A DNA stretch of 6,324 bases, taken from assembly GCA_023141985.1 (NCBI GenBank), contig JAGLKH010000279.1, positions 1 through 6,324 on the forward strand. Reading direction: 5' to 3'. The position numbers and the translations under genes were made by a program. The notes beneath the pieces are model-generated. The model saw nothing but the letters and a program-made list of their open reading frames with translations, made no database searches and was not told the origin of the DNA. Below are positions 1 through 6,186 of this stretch, piece by piece. Every line of letters starts with the position of its first letter. Position 1 is the stretch's first letter. This stretch comes from Flavobacteriaceae bacterium. GTDB lineage: Bacteria; Bacteroidota; Bacteroidia; Flavobacteriales; Flavobacteriaceae.

Positions 1-537
1 GATGAAACTGGAGATACCGATTGGGAAGGCTTGTATAATGGTTACGATGCCACGGTTGATTTTCCAGGTTATCCATGGTATAAAGAGCATATGAAAAAGT
101 ATCCTGATGCCAAAGTAATTCTTACTGTAAGAGATTTTGAAGGCTGGTATAAAAGCGTCGATAGAACTGTCTTTAGAGCAGGACCTCAAACACCTCTTGA
201 AAAAATTAAAATGATAGGCAAGTTGCTAACTAATTCTCGCGTACGGAATGTAGTTAAATGTATAAAATTCTTTAAAAAAGTTTTTTTTGCCAATGAGCTT
301 AAAGGAAAGTTTCTGGACAAGGAATTTGCCAAAAAAGTTTGGGAAGATCATATAGCAGAGGTAAAAGCCTTTGTGCCTCAAGAAAAATTATTGGTATATG
401 ATGTACGTGATGGTTGGGGTCCGATTTGTAAATTTTTGGATGTGCCTGAACCTGCCGATCCTTTACCACATTTAAACAAAAAAGAGAATTTTAAAGAAAT
501 GCTTCCCCAACTTATGAAAGGAATCATGGGAGAATGA
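1..537 (+). CDS. Sulfotransferase-like protein, C-terminal part (5' end outside window)
   Basis: The frame is open from base 1, so the gene begins upstream; the TTG at 31 is an internal leucine codon, not a start. The visible 178 codons resemble the P-loop sulfotransferase family often labelled Sulfotransfer_4. The stretch GYDATVDFPGYPW is followed by KVILTVRD and then WYKS. The arginine (130-132) and serine (154-156) are eight residues apart, matching the RxxxxxxxS 3'-phosphate-binding motif of PAPS-dependent sulfotransferases. The 5'-phosphosulfate loop should lie in the missing N-terminus (roughly 40 residues judged by family length), so PAPS use cannot be confirmed. Near the C-terminus, LLVYDVRDGWGPICKFLDVP matches the usual 'W.pLC.FL..P' ending, so this end is complete. 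It is probably cytoplasmic. The acceptor substrate is unknown. The MFS gene follows after 35 bases, suggesting co-transcription. Family call good, exact reaction unproven. Confidence 0.82.
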   Translation, partial: DETGDTDWEGLYNGYDATVDFPGYPWYKEHMKKYPDAKVILTVRDFEGWYKSVDRTVFRAGPQTPLEKIKMIGKLLTNSRVRNVVKCIKFFKKVFFANELKGKFLDKEFAKKVWEDHIAEVKAFVPQEKLLVYDVRDGWGPICKFLDVPEPADPLPHLNKKENFKEMLPQLMKGIMGE

Positions 538-572
538 AGAATATTAATCTGTAATTTAATTAAAAGGGATAA

Positions 573-1730
573 ATGAATTCTGAAAGTTGGCAAGTAAAAT
601 TGGCCTTATTATTAGTGAGTAGCTTGACTATTATGTCTATGATTACCATATCTGCATCACTTCCAGACATGACAAACACTTTCTCTGATTTTCCAAATGG
701 AAAGAAATTGGTTAAACTTACTTTATCTTTTCCAGGATTATTTATTGCATTAAGTGCCATTGTTACAGGTATTGTTATTGATAAAATTGGTAGACTAAAA
801 TTATTAGGACTAGCTTTAGTTTTTTATGCTGTCGGTGGTAGTTCCGGGTATTGGTTAGATAATATATATCTTATTCTGGCAGGCAGAGCTTTATTAGGGA
901 TAAGTGTTGGTGTTTCTATGACTATTGTAACAACTTTGGTAGCCGATTATTACCAGGGAAAGGCAAGGCAGAAATTTGCAGGATTACAAATAGCTGTAAT
1001 GTCTTTGGGCGGAATTGTGTTTATAACACTTGGAGGGATATTAGCAGATATACATTGGAGAGTTCCTTTTTTACTTTACTTTTTTTCAATTCTTGTTTTA
1101 CCCTTTGCTTATTTGTTTTTGAAAGAACCACCTAAACTGTCAGAGGTTAAAAGCAACAATAAATTAGTGAAATCACCTGCTATCATTTGGTTCGTGTTTA
1201 TTAATGTTATGTTGATGTGGATTTTATTTTTTATTATTCCGGTACAGATTCCTTTTCATTTAAAATCTATTGGAATTGAAAAAAACGCATTTATCGGAAT
1301 TGCAATTGCGTCCAGTACTTTTTTCTCTGCCGTTGGAGCAATTTCATATTCTAAAATAAAGGACAAATTTGGGTTTAGACAAATATTTGGTATTGGATAT
1401 TTTTTAATGGCAGTGGCTTTTGCTTGTATCGCCTATGGAAACTCCTATGAAATGGTTATGTTGGCAATGATGCTTGCAGGTCTGGGTATGGGCCTTATGA
1501 TTCCCAATGCGAATATTTGGGTTATGCAACTGGCACCCCCCGAAATAAGAGGAAAGGAAATAGGCAGGCTAACCACCTTTTGGTTCATGGGGCAGTTTTT
1601 GTCGCCAATAGTTCTCCTGCCTTTTTTAGATTATATTTCTCAGTCACAATTATTTTTTGCTTTGGCCTGGGTTTTACTAGGATTGAGTATCCTATTTTTA
1701 TTAACCTATTTAAGGACATCAAAAAAATAA
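573..1730 (+). CDS. Major facilitator superfamily (MFS) transporter
   Basis: The 385-residue protein is strongly hydrophobic, with about 12 predicted membrane helices, a normal length for a small MFS carrier of the inner membrane. The loop between helices 2 and 3 carries MFS motif A, GIVIDKIGRLKL at residues 66-77, with D70, G73 and R74 in place. Helix 4 has the conserved arginine R105 in GRALLGISVG. W162-R163 and F166 end the helix 5 region, as in many MFS members. A second, weaker motif-A copy (KIKDKFGFRQ, about 261-270) marks the start of the C-terminal half. An RG..IG loop (PPEIRGKEIG) precedes helix 11. A weak Shine-Dalgarno AGGG (565-568) lies 4 bases before the ATG, supporting this start. 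The substrate is not readable. Drug/metabolite efflux is the commonest role for this size class, and its neighbours would fit export of a modified small molecule, but this is inference. Confidence 0.9.
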   Translation: MNSESWQVKLALLLVSSLTIMSMITISASLPDMTNTFSDFPNGKKLVKLTLSFPGLFIALSAIVTGIVIDKIGRLKLLGLALVFYAVGGSSGYWLDNIYLILAGRALLGISVGVSMTIVTTLVADYYQGKARQKFAGLQIAVMSLGGIVFITLGGILADIHWRVPFLLYFFSILVLPFAYLFLKEPPKLSEVKSNNKLVKSPAIIWFVFINVMLMWILFFIIPVQIPFHLKSIGIEKNAFIGIAIASSTFFSAVGAISYSKIKDKFGFRQIFGIGYFLMAVAFACIAYGNSYEMVMLAMMLAGLGMGLMIPNANIWVMQLAPPEIRGKEIGRLTTFWFMGQFLSPIVLLPFLDYISQSQLFFALAWVLLGLSILFLLTYLRTSKK

Positions 1731-1732
1731 AT

Positions 1733-1750
1733 TATTCAATCAACTGAATA
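1733..1750. other. Weak AT-rich stem-loop after the MFS gene
   Basis: TATTCA (1733-1738) and TGAATA (1745-1750) form a perfect 6-base stem with a 6-base loop, starting 2 bases after the MFS stop codon. The stem is AT-rich and is not followed by a clean T-run, so it is a poor intrinsic terminator. It might attenuate read-through or protect the mRNA end. The remaining bases up to the next start (1751-1787) show no TTG/TAnnTTTG promoter pair that I can defend. Confidence 0.25.
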
Positions 1751-1787
1751 TAAATAAAACTAATAAGAGATTAATCAATAGATTTTA

Positions 1788-2321
1788 ATGAATTATAAAG
1801 AATTACATACCTATATTTTAGAAAAAAAATTTGGTTATATAAATGGTGATATTATTAAGCAGGACAAAAATATTAGAATTATCCATCTAAAGGATGAAAA
1901 AGGAATTTCAAGAACTTTAGGGATCGTTAAATTTTTGAATACCGATAATAAAATGATTGAAGTTGCACATAGTAAAATACTAGCTGGAGGGTTATTAGGG
2001 AAAACACTACAAGGTTTTCAGATTGATTTTAACAAAAAATTTATTGGAACATTACAAATAAAATTACCGGATTGGTTGAAGAATGATTTTAATACCCAGC
2101 AAGAAATTGGGTTAGCTTTTTTCTCTAAAATTTTAGTAAGCGATGATTCTATATTAAATAACGAATTTTTATATTCCGATTTAATAGAAATTGTCCCTCA
2201 AGATTTAGAGAGCTTATTTATTGGTAAAACGAAACCTTTATCTAAAATTGATGATAATTTACTTTCATTATTAAAAGCGGCAGGTTTAACAGAGATTAAA
2301 GTAAGAAACAGTTATGATTAG
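1788..2321 (+). CDS. Unrecognised 177-residue protein coupled to the monooxygenase
   Basis: I do not recognise this protein family. It has no signal peptide and no membrane helix, so it is probably cytoplasmic. The N-terminal half alternates charged and beta-prone segments, with a glycine-rich turn AGGLLGKTLQGF near residues 66-77 followed by KFIGTLQIKLPDWL. The C-terminal half is more helical and ends in LLSLLKAAGLTEIKVR. There are no cysteines, so zinc or disulfide roles are unlikely. A small substrate-binding or accessory fold is possible, but I cannot name one; a faint chorismate-lyase-like impression of the central segment is too weak to annotate. The last 8 bases overlap the start of the monooxygenase gene (ATG at 2314, stop 2319-2321), a typical translational-coupling layout that points to a joint function. 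The gene is very AT-rich (several 60-base lines near 18-32% GC), unlike the first half of the gene that follows. No Shine-Dalgarno is visible; the ATG follows an A/T-rich leader. Confidence 0.75.
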   Translation: MNYKELHTYILEKKFGYINGDIIKQDKNIRIIHLKDEKGISRTLGIVKFLNTDNKMIEVAHSKILAGGLLGKTLQGFQIDFNKKFIGTLQIKLPDWLKNDFNTQQEIGLAFFSKILVSDDSILNNEFLYSDLIEIVPQDLESLFIGKTKPLSKIDDNLLSLLKAAGLTEIKVRNSYD

Positions 2322-3834
2322 TTGTATAGTAATTGGGGCAGGCCCTGGTGGTATTGTTGCCACAAAAGAGCTTCTTGAAAAAGGCTTTGATGATGTCTTG
2401 TGCCTGGAACAGTCCGATGAGCTTGGGGGTGTATTCTCTAATAGTTATGACAACCTTCTTCTAACGTCGTCGGTAACCTTTAGTATGTTTTCAGATTTTT
2501 GGGTTGGCGAGGGCAATAGCCATCACTTCTGGACCAAAGAAGAGGCTGTAACATATTGGAAGGCCTATGCCAAGCACTTTGATGTCACTAACCATATCCG
2601 TTTTGGCACTAAAGTTATCGCTGTTTCTTCACAAGAGGACTCTAACTGGCGAGTTGGATTAGATTCCGGGGAGACACTGCAATGCAAACGACTTATATTA
2701 GCTATTGGCAACAATAATATACCAAAATTTCCCGAATGGCGAGATAAACTTACTAATGTATCATACTCTCATTCAAAAAATTACAAAAATGCCAACGGAT
2801 TCGAAGGTAAACGTGTGCTTATAGTAGGTGGTGGTGAGTCGGGTTCGGATGTTGCATTAGAAATCTCTCGTGTAGCCGAACAATGTTGGGTAAGTCTTAG
2901 AGAAACTACGGGTTGGATAGTACCCAGGAAGCGTGGAGAACATGCAGCAGACGTTTCCACCCATCGTGGAATTTGGGATTTGCCACGTGAATTCGGAAGA
3001 ATTTTGAGCCCATATGTTTTAAAATTAGAACGAGCTCGAAAAGATCCAATTTTTGATGCCCTTGCTGATCTAAATGAAAAAGTAAGCTCAAAGAATGGTA
3101 TTTGGGGAATTTTTGGAACTAAGACTCTTGCTTTACCAAAGGCAATTGCTAATCATGGATGTAAAGTGGTGGGAGATATTGTAAGTATCAATGACGGTGG
3201 AAGAATACTCCAAACAGCAGATGGTGTGACTCTTGAAAATATAGATTATGTAGTTTTTAGTACCGGTTATGTAAATAGAGTTGATTTTATGCCCAAAGAA
3301 CTTCAGGCTTGCGATCCAAGAAGTTTGTATAAACATATGTTTCATCCGGATATAGGAAATCGCCTTGCCTGGGTAGGATGGGCTCGTCCTGGATTTGGAA
3401 GTCAGTTTCCTATTATGGAAATGCAATCACGTTTATGTGCGCTTATTTTTTCAGGAGAATTAAATTTACCAAAGCCTGATGATATGGTTGAAAGTGCAAA
3501 TAAAGATATTGAAATTTACAAAGAACAATTTGAAGAAAATGCACACCGTATACGCAGTTTAGTGGATTACTATAAGTATATGGATGATATAGCTAAAATT
3601 ATTGGATGTAAACCAAACTTAACAAAATATTTCTTTTTCCGACCACGACTTTGGATTCACTTAATGTATGGTCCAACTCAAGCAACTCAATTCCGTTTGC
3701 GGGGACCGGGAAAGAAAGTCAAATTATCTCACGAACTTATTAATAAACTGCCTATAAGTAGCTTTAACCATATCGTTAAAGCAGGATTAAGAGGCAGGGT
3801 TCGTTATGCTTTAAAGGGTTTTTTACCTAATTAA
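2314..3834 (+). CDS. Flavin-containing monooxygenase (FMO-type, FAD and NADPH dependent)
   Basis: This is a complete 506-residue two-dinucleotide-domain oxidoreductase. The FAD Rossmann motif GAGPGG spans residues 8-13, with the acidic E32 at the end of strand 2 and GG at 38-39. The FMO identifying motif is partly kept: HSKNY at 153-157 fits HSxxY, but the preceding F and G of FxGxxxHSxxY are T147 and V149. The NADPH Rossmann motif GGGESG is at 172-177, after the FEGKRV lead-in. FSTGY (315-319) is the linker motif usually written ATGY. Near the C-terminus YGPTQATQFRLRGPG (452-466) matches the FGP..P.QFRL.GPG signature of true FMOs, and there is no HxxxW[PD] motif of Baeyer-Villiger enzymes. 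Family members oxygenate soft nitrogen, sulfur or sometimes carbonyl centres using O2; the substrate here is unknown. No signal peptide is present, so it acts in the cytoplasm. The start overlaps the unknown gene upstream by 8 bases. The first half is clearly richer in GC (about 42-45% in sampled lines) than its upstream neighbour. Confidence 0.9.
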   Translation: MISCIVIGAGPGGIVATKELLEKGFDDVLCLEQSDELGGVFSNSYDNLLLTSSVTFSMFSDFWVGEGNSHHFWTKEEAVTYWKAYAKHFDVTNHIRFGTKVIAVSSQEDSNWRVGLDSGETLQCKRLILAIGNNNIPKFPEWRDKLTNVSYSHSKNYKNANGFEGKRVLIVGGGESGSDVALEISRVAEQCWVSLRETTGWIVPRKRGEHAADVSTHRGIWDLPREFGRILSPYVLKLERARKDPIFDALADLNEKVSSKNGIWGIFGTKTLALPKAIANHGCKVVGDIVSINDGGRILQTADGVTLENIDYVVFSTGYVNRVDFMPKELQACDPRSLYKHMFHPDIGNRLAWVGWARPGFGSQFPIMEMQSRLCALIFSGELNLPKPDDMVESANKDIEIYKEQFEENAHRIRSLVDYYKYMDDIAKIIGCKPNLTKYFFFRPRLWIHLMYGPTQATQFRLRGPGKKVKLSHELINKLPISSFNHIVKAGLRGRVRYALKGFLPN

Positions 3835-3853
3835 AAAAAGCGTATATACTAAT

Positions 3854-3875
3854 GACCATTTATAAGTAATTGGTC
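3854..3875. promoter_or_regulatory. Small dyad in the gap before the arylsulfotransferase gene
   Basis: GACCA (3854-3858) and TGGTC (3871-3875) form a 5-base inverted repeat with a 12-base spacer, inside the 70-base gap between the monooxygenase and the lipoprotein gene. It could be an operator or a weak transcript-end hairpin; no T-run follows. A TTG (3870-3872) followed after 18 bases by TAAATTTT (3891-3898) resembles a Bacteroidota -33/-7 pair. However, transcription would then begin almost at the ATG, so I do not call it as a promoter. Confidence 0.25.
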
Positions 3876-3904
3876 TTAACTAAATAACTATAAATTTTTA
3901 CAAA

Positions 3905-5458
3905 ATGAAAAAATTTCAGCTTTATTCGATCCCCATTATCGTTATGTTTATTCTTTTTAATTGTACTCAACAGAAGCCTGCGGAACTAGAACCCGATGAT
4001 AAAGATCGTAATATGTTTGGGCACTATATTACACGTGGATTAACAAAAACAACAGATAGTCTAACACCAGGATATGTTATGTTTATCCCTTCAAATTCTG
4101 CTTCTGTTTATCTTCTTAACCGTAATGGAGAAGTCGTACACGAATGGAAAGGAAATTATGGCACTCATAGCCCTTATATAAATGATGACGGCTCAATTAC
4201 ACTCATGGCTTCCGATCCGGACTTTCCAGTGTTTGCGGGTGGTGGTCAAATGGGTAGGCTGCAAAAAATAAGTTGGGAGAGTAAAATATTATGGGATTTT
4301 GAGTATGCTACAGAAGAATATCATGCACATCATGATATTGCCGTTATGCCTAATGGAAATGTTTTGGCCATTGCATGGGAAGCAAAGACGGCAGAAGACG
4401 TATTAAAAGCGGGTAGAAATCCAGAATTCATTCCTAAAGCAGGGCTTTGGCCATCAAGAATAGTAGAGATTGAACAACTAGATAAAACTCATGGAAAAGT
4501 AGTTTGGGAATGGCATATTTGGGATCACTTAATCCAAGATCATGATCCTGAGATGGATAACTATGGAGATGTAGCTGCACATCCGGAATTACTTGATTTT
4601 AATGTAAGTGATTCTTTACCTCCTGTAATTTCCCAAGATAGTATGGATCTATTACATGCTTTAAGAAAAACCAGGAGAAATCGAACCGTTGAAAACAGGG
4701 GGTCTGATGTTTACCATTTAAATGCGATAAATTATAATGCCGAATTGGATCAAATTATATTTAGCTCGCCAGCATTGAGTGAAATTTTTATCATTGACCA
4801 TAGTACTAGTACGGAAGAAGCTGCAAGCCATAGTGGAGGAAGAATGGGTAAAGGAGGAGATTTTTTGTTTAGATGGGGAAATCCACAGAACTATCGCCAG
4901 GGAGATTCTACAAATCAGCAATCATTTGGCCAGCATGATGTTCGTTGGATAGAAAAAGGAAAACCTGGTGCCGGAAATATTACTTTTTATAACAATGATA
5001 TTCCTTTTATACCAGATAGCCTGGATTATTCAGCAGTATATGAAATTAAACCTATAACTGATAAAGATGGTAACTACCTCTTAATGGAAAATAATCGTTT
5101 TAGTCCTTCAGAGCCAGAATGGAAATATATTGCCCCGGATACACTTTCTTTTTATGGTGGGTTTGTTTCAGGTGCACATCGCATGCTAAATGGGAACACC
5201 TTTATTAATGAAGGGCCAAAAGGACGCTTTTTTGAAGTGACTTCTCAAGGAGAAATTGTCTGGGAATATTTAAACCAGTTTAGAGGGAATATTCACCATC
5301 CTAATGGAGATCCGGCGTCTCCAATGCCAATGACTTATATGCAGTTTCGATCTACTTTTATTCCAGCAGATCATCCTGGTTTAAAAGACAGAGAATTAGT
5401 GCCTTTAGATCCTCAACCAAAAGTATTTAAGCTTCCACCCAAACCAGAAAAAAAATAG
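3905..5458 (+). CDS. Arylsulfate sulfotransferase (ASST) family lipoprotein
   Basis: The 517-residue product starts with a lipoprotein-type signal: MKKF, a hydrophobic stretch, then LFNC with C20 as the likely lipidated cysteine, although F and N before the cysteine are not the classic lipobox residues. It is therefore probably exported and anchored to a membrane. The rest is a beta-propeller with repeated blade motifs such as NGEVVHEW, KILWDFEY, GKVVWEWHIW and GEIVWEYL. ASST enzymes move a sulfuryl group from a phenolic sulfate ester to another phenol without PAPS, through a histidine intermediate. Family landmarks are HHD (142-144), HLN (271-273), SEIFIIDHST, GKGGDFLFRWGNP, QHD with H344, and HRMLNGNTFI. 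H271/N273 and H344 correspond to H356/N358 and the sulfurylated H436 of the E. coli enzyme (numbering from memory). P289 occupies the place of R374. No Shine-Dalgarno is visible; the ATG follows TTTTTACAAA. The stop falls directly after an A8 tract. Family call is firm, activity uncertain. Confidence 0.87.
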   Translation: MKKFQLYSIPIIVMFILFNCTQQKPAELEPDDKDRNMFGHYITRGLTKTTDSLTPGYVMFIPSNSASVYLLNRNGEVVHEWKGNYGTHSPYINDDGSITLMASDPDFPVFAGGGQMGRLQKISWESKILWDFEYATEEYHAHHDIAVMPNGNVLAIAWEAKTAEDVLKAGRNPEFIPKAGLWPSRIVEIEQLDKTHGKVVWEWHIWDHLIQDHDPEMDNYGDVAAHPELLDFNVSDSLPPVISQDSMDLLHALRKTRRNRTVENRGSDVYHLNAINYNAELDQIIFSSPALSEIFIIDHSTSTEEAASHSGGRMGKGGDFLFRWGNPQNYRQGDSTNQQSFGQHDVRWIEKGKPGAGNITFYNNDIPFIPDSLDYSAVYEIKPITDKDGNYLLMENNRFSPSEPEWKYIAPDTLSFYGGFVSGAHRMLNGNTFINEGPKGRFFEVTSQGEIVWEYLNQFRGNIHHPNGDPASPMPMTYMQFRSTFIPADHPGLKDRELVPLDPQPKVFKLPPKPEKK

Positions 5459-5507
5459 TCGTAAGGGTAAAAAAACACCTTCTGGTGGTAGATTATTAAA
5501 AGAGTAA
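5457..5507 (+). other. Possible frame-shifted C-terminal tail of the arylsulfotransferase
   Basis: Removing one A from the A8 tract at 5448-5455 would replace the stop by a reading frame that continues to a TAA at 5505-5507. It would add a tail reading approximately NSRKGKKTPSGGRLLKE after KPEK. This is lysine- and glycine-rich, like the KLPPKPEKK ending it would extend, so it may be the original C-terminus. The cause could be a sequencing error in the homopolymer, a real recent frameshift, or coincidence. The propeller itself is unaffected. Confidence 0.3.
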
Positions 5508-5532
5508 GTTTGAGATTTAACGATTCCCTTCC

Positions 5533-5604
5533 TTGGCGAGAAGTTTATCCTGAGCGCAGTCGAAGGGAGTCCAAGAGGTGGAGTTTCAAAAGGGAAACGT
5601 CACC
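5533..5604. repeat. Intergenic repeat, copy A
   Basis: Copy A starts with TTGGCGAGAAG and ends with TTCAAAAGGGAAACGTCACC; the last 20 bases (5585-5604) recur identically at 5688-5707. Between them, CCTGAGCGCAGTCGAAGGG (5549-5567) matches a sequence I remember as common in intergenic regions of Flavobacteriia. An imperfect dyad encloses the copy's left part: GATTCCCTT (5522-5530) pairs with AAGGGAGTC (5563-5571), with one G-T wobble. Its function is unknown; a non-autonomous, palindromic interspersed element is the likeliest nature. Confidence 0.65.
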
Positions 5605-5634
5605 AAAAGGAGGTATTTTTATTTTGATCTTTTT

Positions 5635-5707
5635 TTGGACGAGAAGCCCGTCTCGATCGAGGTCGAGAGGAGTCTAAAAGGAGGAGCTTCAAAAGGGAAA
5701 CGTCACC
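5635..5707. repeat. Intergenic repeat, copy B (diverged)
   Basis: Copy B aligns with copy A along its whole length at a constant offset of 103 bases, apart from one extra base at 5639. The flanks are well conserved. The central 28 bases (5647-5674) match copy A at about 17 positions, with most differences being transitions. The centre of B has become a different set of dyads: a perfect 10-base palindrome CTCGATCGAG (5652-5661), and TCTCGA (5651-5656) facing TCGAGA (5663-5668). Conserved edges with a changed but still self-complementary centre suggest selection or turnover for structure. Confidence 0.6.
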
Positions 5708-5712
5708 TTTTG
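5690..5712. repeat. Hairpin at the end of repeat copy B
   Basis: CAAAAGG (5690-5696) and CCTTTTG (5706-5712) form a perfect 7-base stem around a 9-base loop. In copy A the corresponding right arm is lost because CACC is followed by AAAAGG rather than TTTTGG. The hairpin has no T-run after it on the plus strand, so it is a poor terminator for the arylsulfotransferase transcript. Confidence 0.4.
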
Positions 5713-5792
5713 GTAATAAAGGAAATCAATACAATAATTGCAGTCATGCATTAGTAAAAAACTACTCCTACTCTTCTTTTTAGAATGCAGCT

Positions 5793-5978
5793 CTATGCCT
5801 TTTTAGTAATAGACAGATTGATCATTATTGCCATAAGAAGCCAAATAATCCATGTTTCTCCATTCGTCATTTCATAAGTGGAACCTGCCAAACTAGCTGC
5901 TCCTAATATAAGGTAAACAACTATAGGTGATAAAATCAGGCAAATTAAGAGATTGATAATCGTTTTTTTGTAATCCAT
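5793..5978 (-). CDS. Small two-helix membrane protein, 61 residues
   Basis: I do not recognise a family. The product has two clear hydrophobic segments, at about residues 7-31 (containing C13, P18 and a small-residue GAASLAGS exit) and 43-57, with a short polar loop that holds E36 and E41. Lysines sit at both ends (K4-K5, K59-K60), so by the positive-inside rule both termini should be in the cytoplasm and the acidic loop outside. Its hydrophobic pattern, a proper ATG, charged ends and a plausible promoter upstream argue for a real gene. No Shine-Dalgarno is seen, as is usual in Bacteroidota. It is convergent with the arylsulfotransferase gene and separated from it by 334 bases, so it is an independent unit. 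Small inner-membrane proteins of this shape may be accessory subunits, toxins or phage/defence parts, but nothing here decides. A chance open frame remains possible. Confidence 0.5.
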   Translation of the reverse strand: MDYKKTIINLLICLILSPIVVYLILGAASLAGSTYEMTNGETWIIWLLMAIMINLSITKKA

Positions 5979-6031
5979 AAGTCACTATTTTAATTGGTTA
6001 ATACTAGACATTTCTTTTAAAAACAGGCAAT

Positions 6032-6061
6032 CAAATGCAATATTTTATATCCAAACGTCAA
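6032..6061 (-). promoter_or_regulatory. Candidate Bacteroidota-type promoter for the small membrane gene
   Basis: Read on the minus strand, TTG (6061-6059) is followed after 19 bases by TGCATTTG (6039-6032). The Bacteroidota primary sigma-factor consensus is TTG, 17-23 bases, then TAnnTTTG; five of the six fixed bases of the -7 box match (G instead of A at the second). Transcription would begin around 6025, giving a leader of roughly 45-50 bases before the ATG at 5978. In AT-rich DNA such matches occur by chance. Confidence 0.38.
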
Positions 6062-6091
6062 GTTAAATATAGTAAATTTTTTATCACTTAA

Positions 6092-6160
6092 AGATTCAAG
6101 ACAAATATTGAAGATTTAATAGATGAAATTGATAAGGAAGTAAAAAGTATAGAGCAATGA
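6092..6160 (+). pseudogene. Possible coding remnant (C-terminal fragment)
   Basis: Between a TAA at 6089-6091 and a TGA at 6158-6160 the frame reads about 22 residues: KTNIEDLIDEIDKEVKSIEQ follows R-F. The heptad-like spacing of I/L residues and alternating charges look like the helical tail of a real protein rather than random AT-rich DNA. There is no start codon, and upstream the frame is closed, so it can only be a remnant, or the end of a gene whose body is displaced by rearrangement. The parent family is not identifiable. Confidence 0.22.
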
Positions 6161-6186
6161 TTAAATTCTTTCATTATCGCAACAGA

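Larger units (their letters stand above)
5459..5792. other. Non-coding stretch between convergent genes
   Basis: This 334-base stretch separates the plus-strand arylsulfotransferase gene from the minus-strand small membrane gene. It begins with a possible out-of-frame protein tail (to 5507). It then holds the two diverged repeat copies annotated separately, with a T-rich link between them that ends in TTTTTTT just before the second copy. From 5714 to 5792 I see nothing but AT-rich sequence with no strong hairpin plus T-run, so no convincing intrinsic terminator is identified for either gene. Confidence 0.6.

Noticed and set aside
31..537. TTG at 31 as start codon of the sulfotransferase gene
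   Set aside because: The frame is open to base 1 and reads a family-like sequence before 31; the P-loop region expected further upstream is missing, so the gene is cut by the window edge.
1517..1747. Open frame inside the 3' end of the MFS gene on the same strand
   Set aside because: It is an alternate-frame shadow of the strongly supported MFS coding sequence with no independent start signal.
3870..3898. TTG-18-TAAATTTT as promoter of the arylsulfotransferase gene
   Set aside because: The -7 box lies only 6 bases before the ATG, which would give a leaderless mRNA, and the final G of TAnnTTTG is missing; AT-rich chance match is likelier.
5533..5707. Repeat pair as a CRISPR array
   Set aside because: Only two copies, imperfect and about 72 bases long, with no regular unique spacers and no cas genes.
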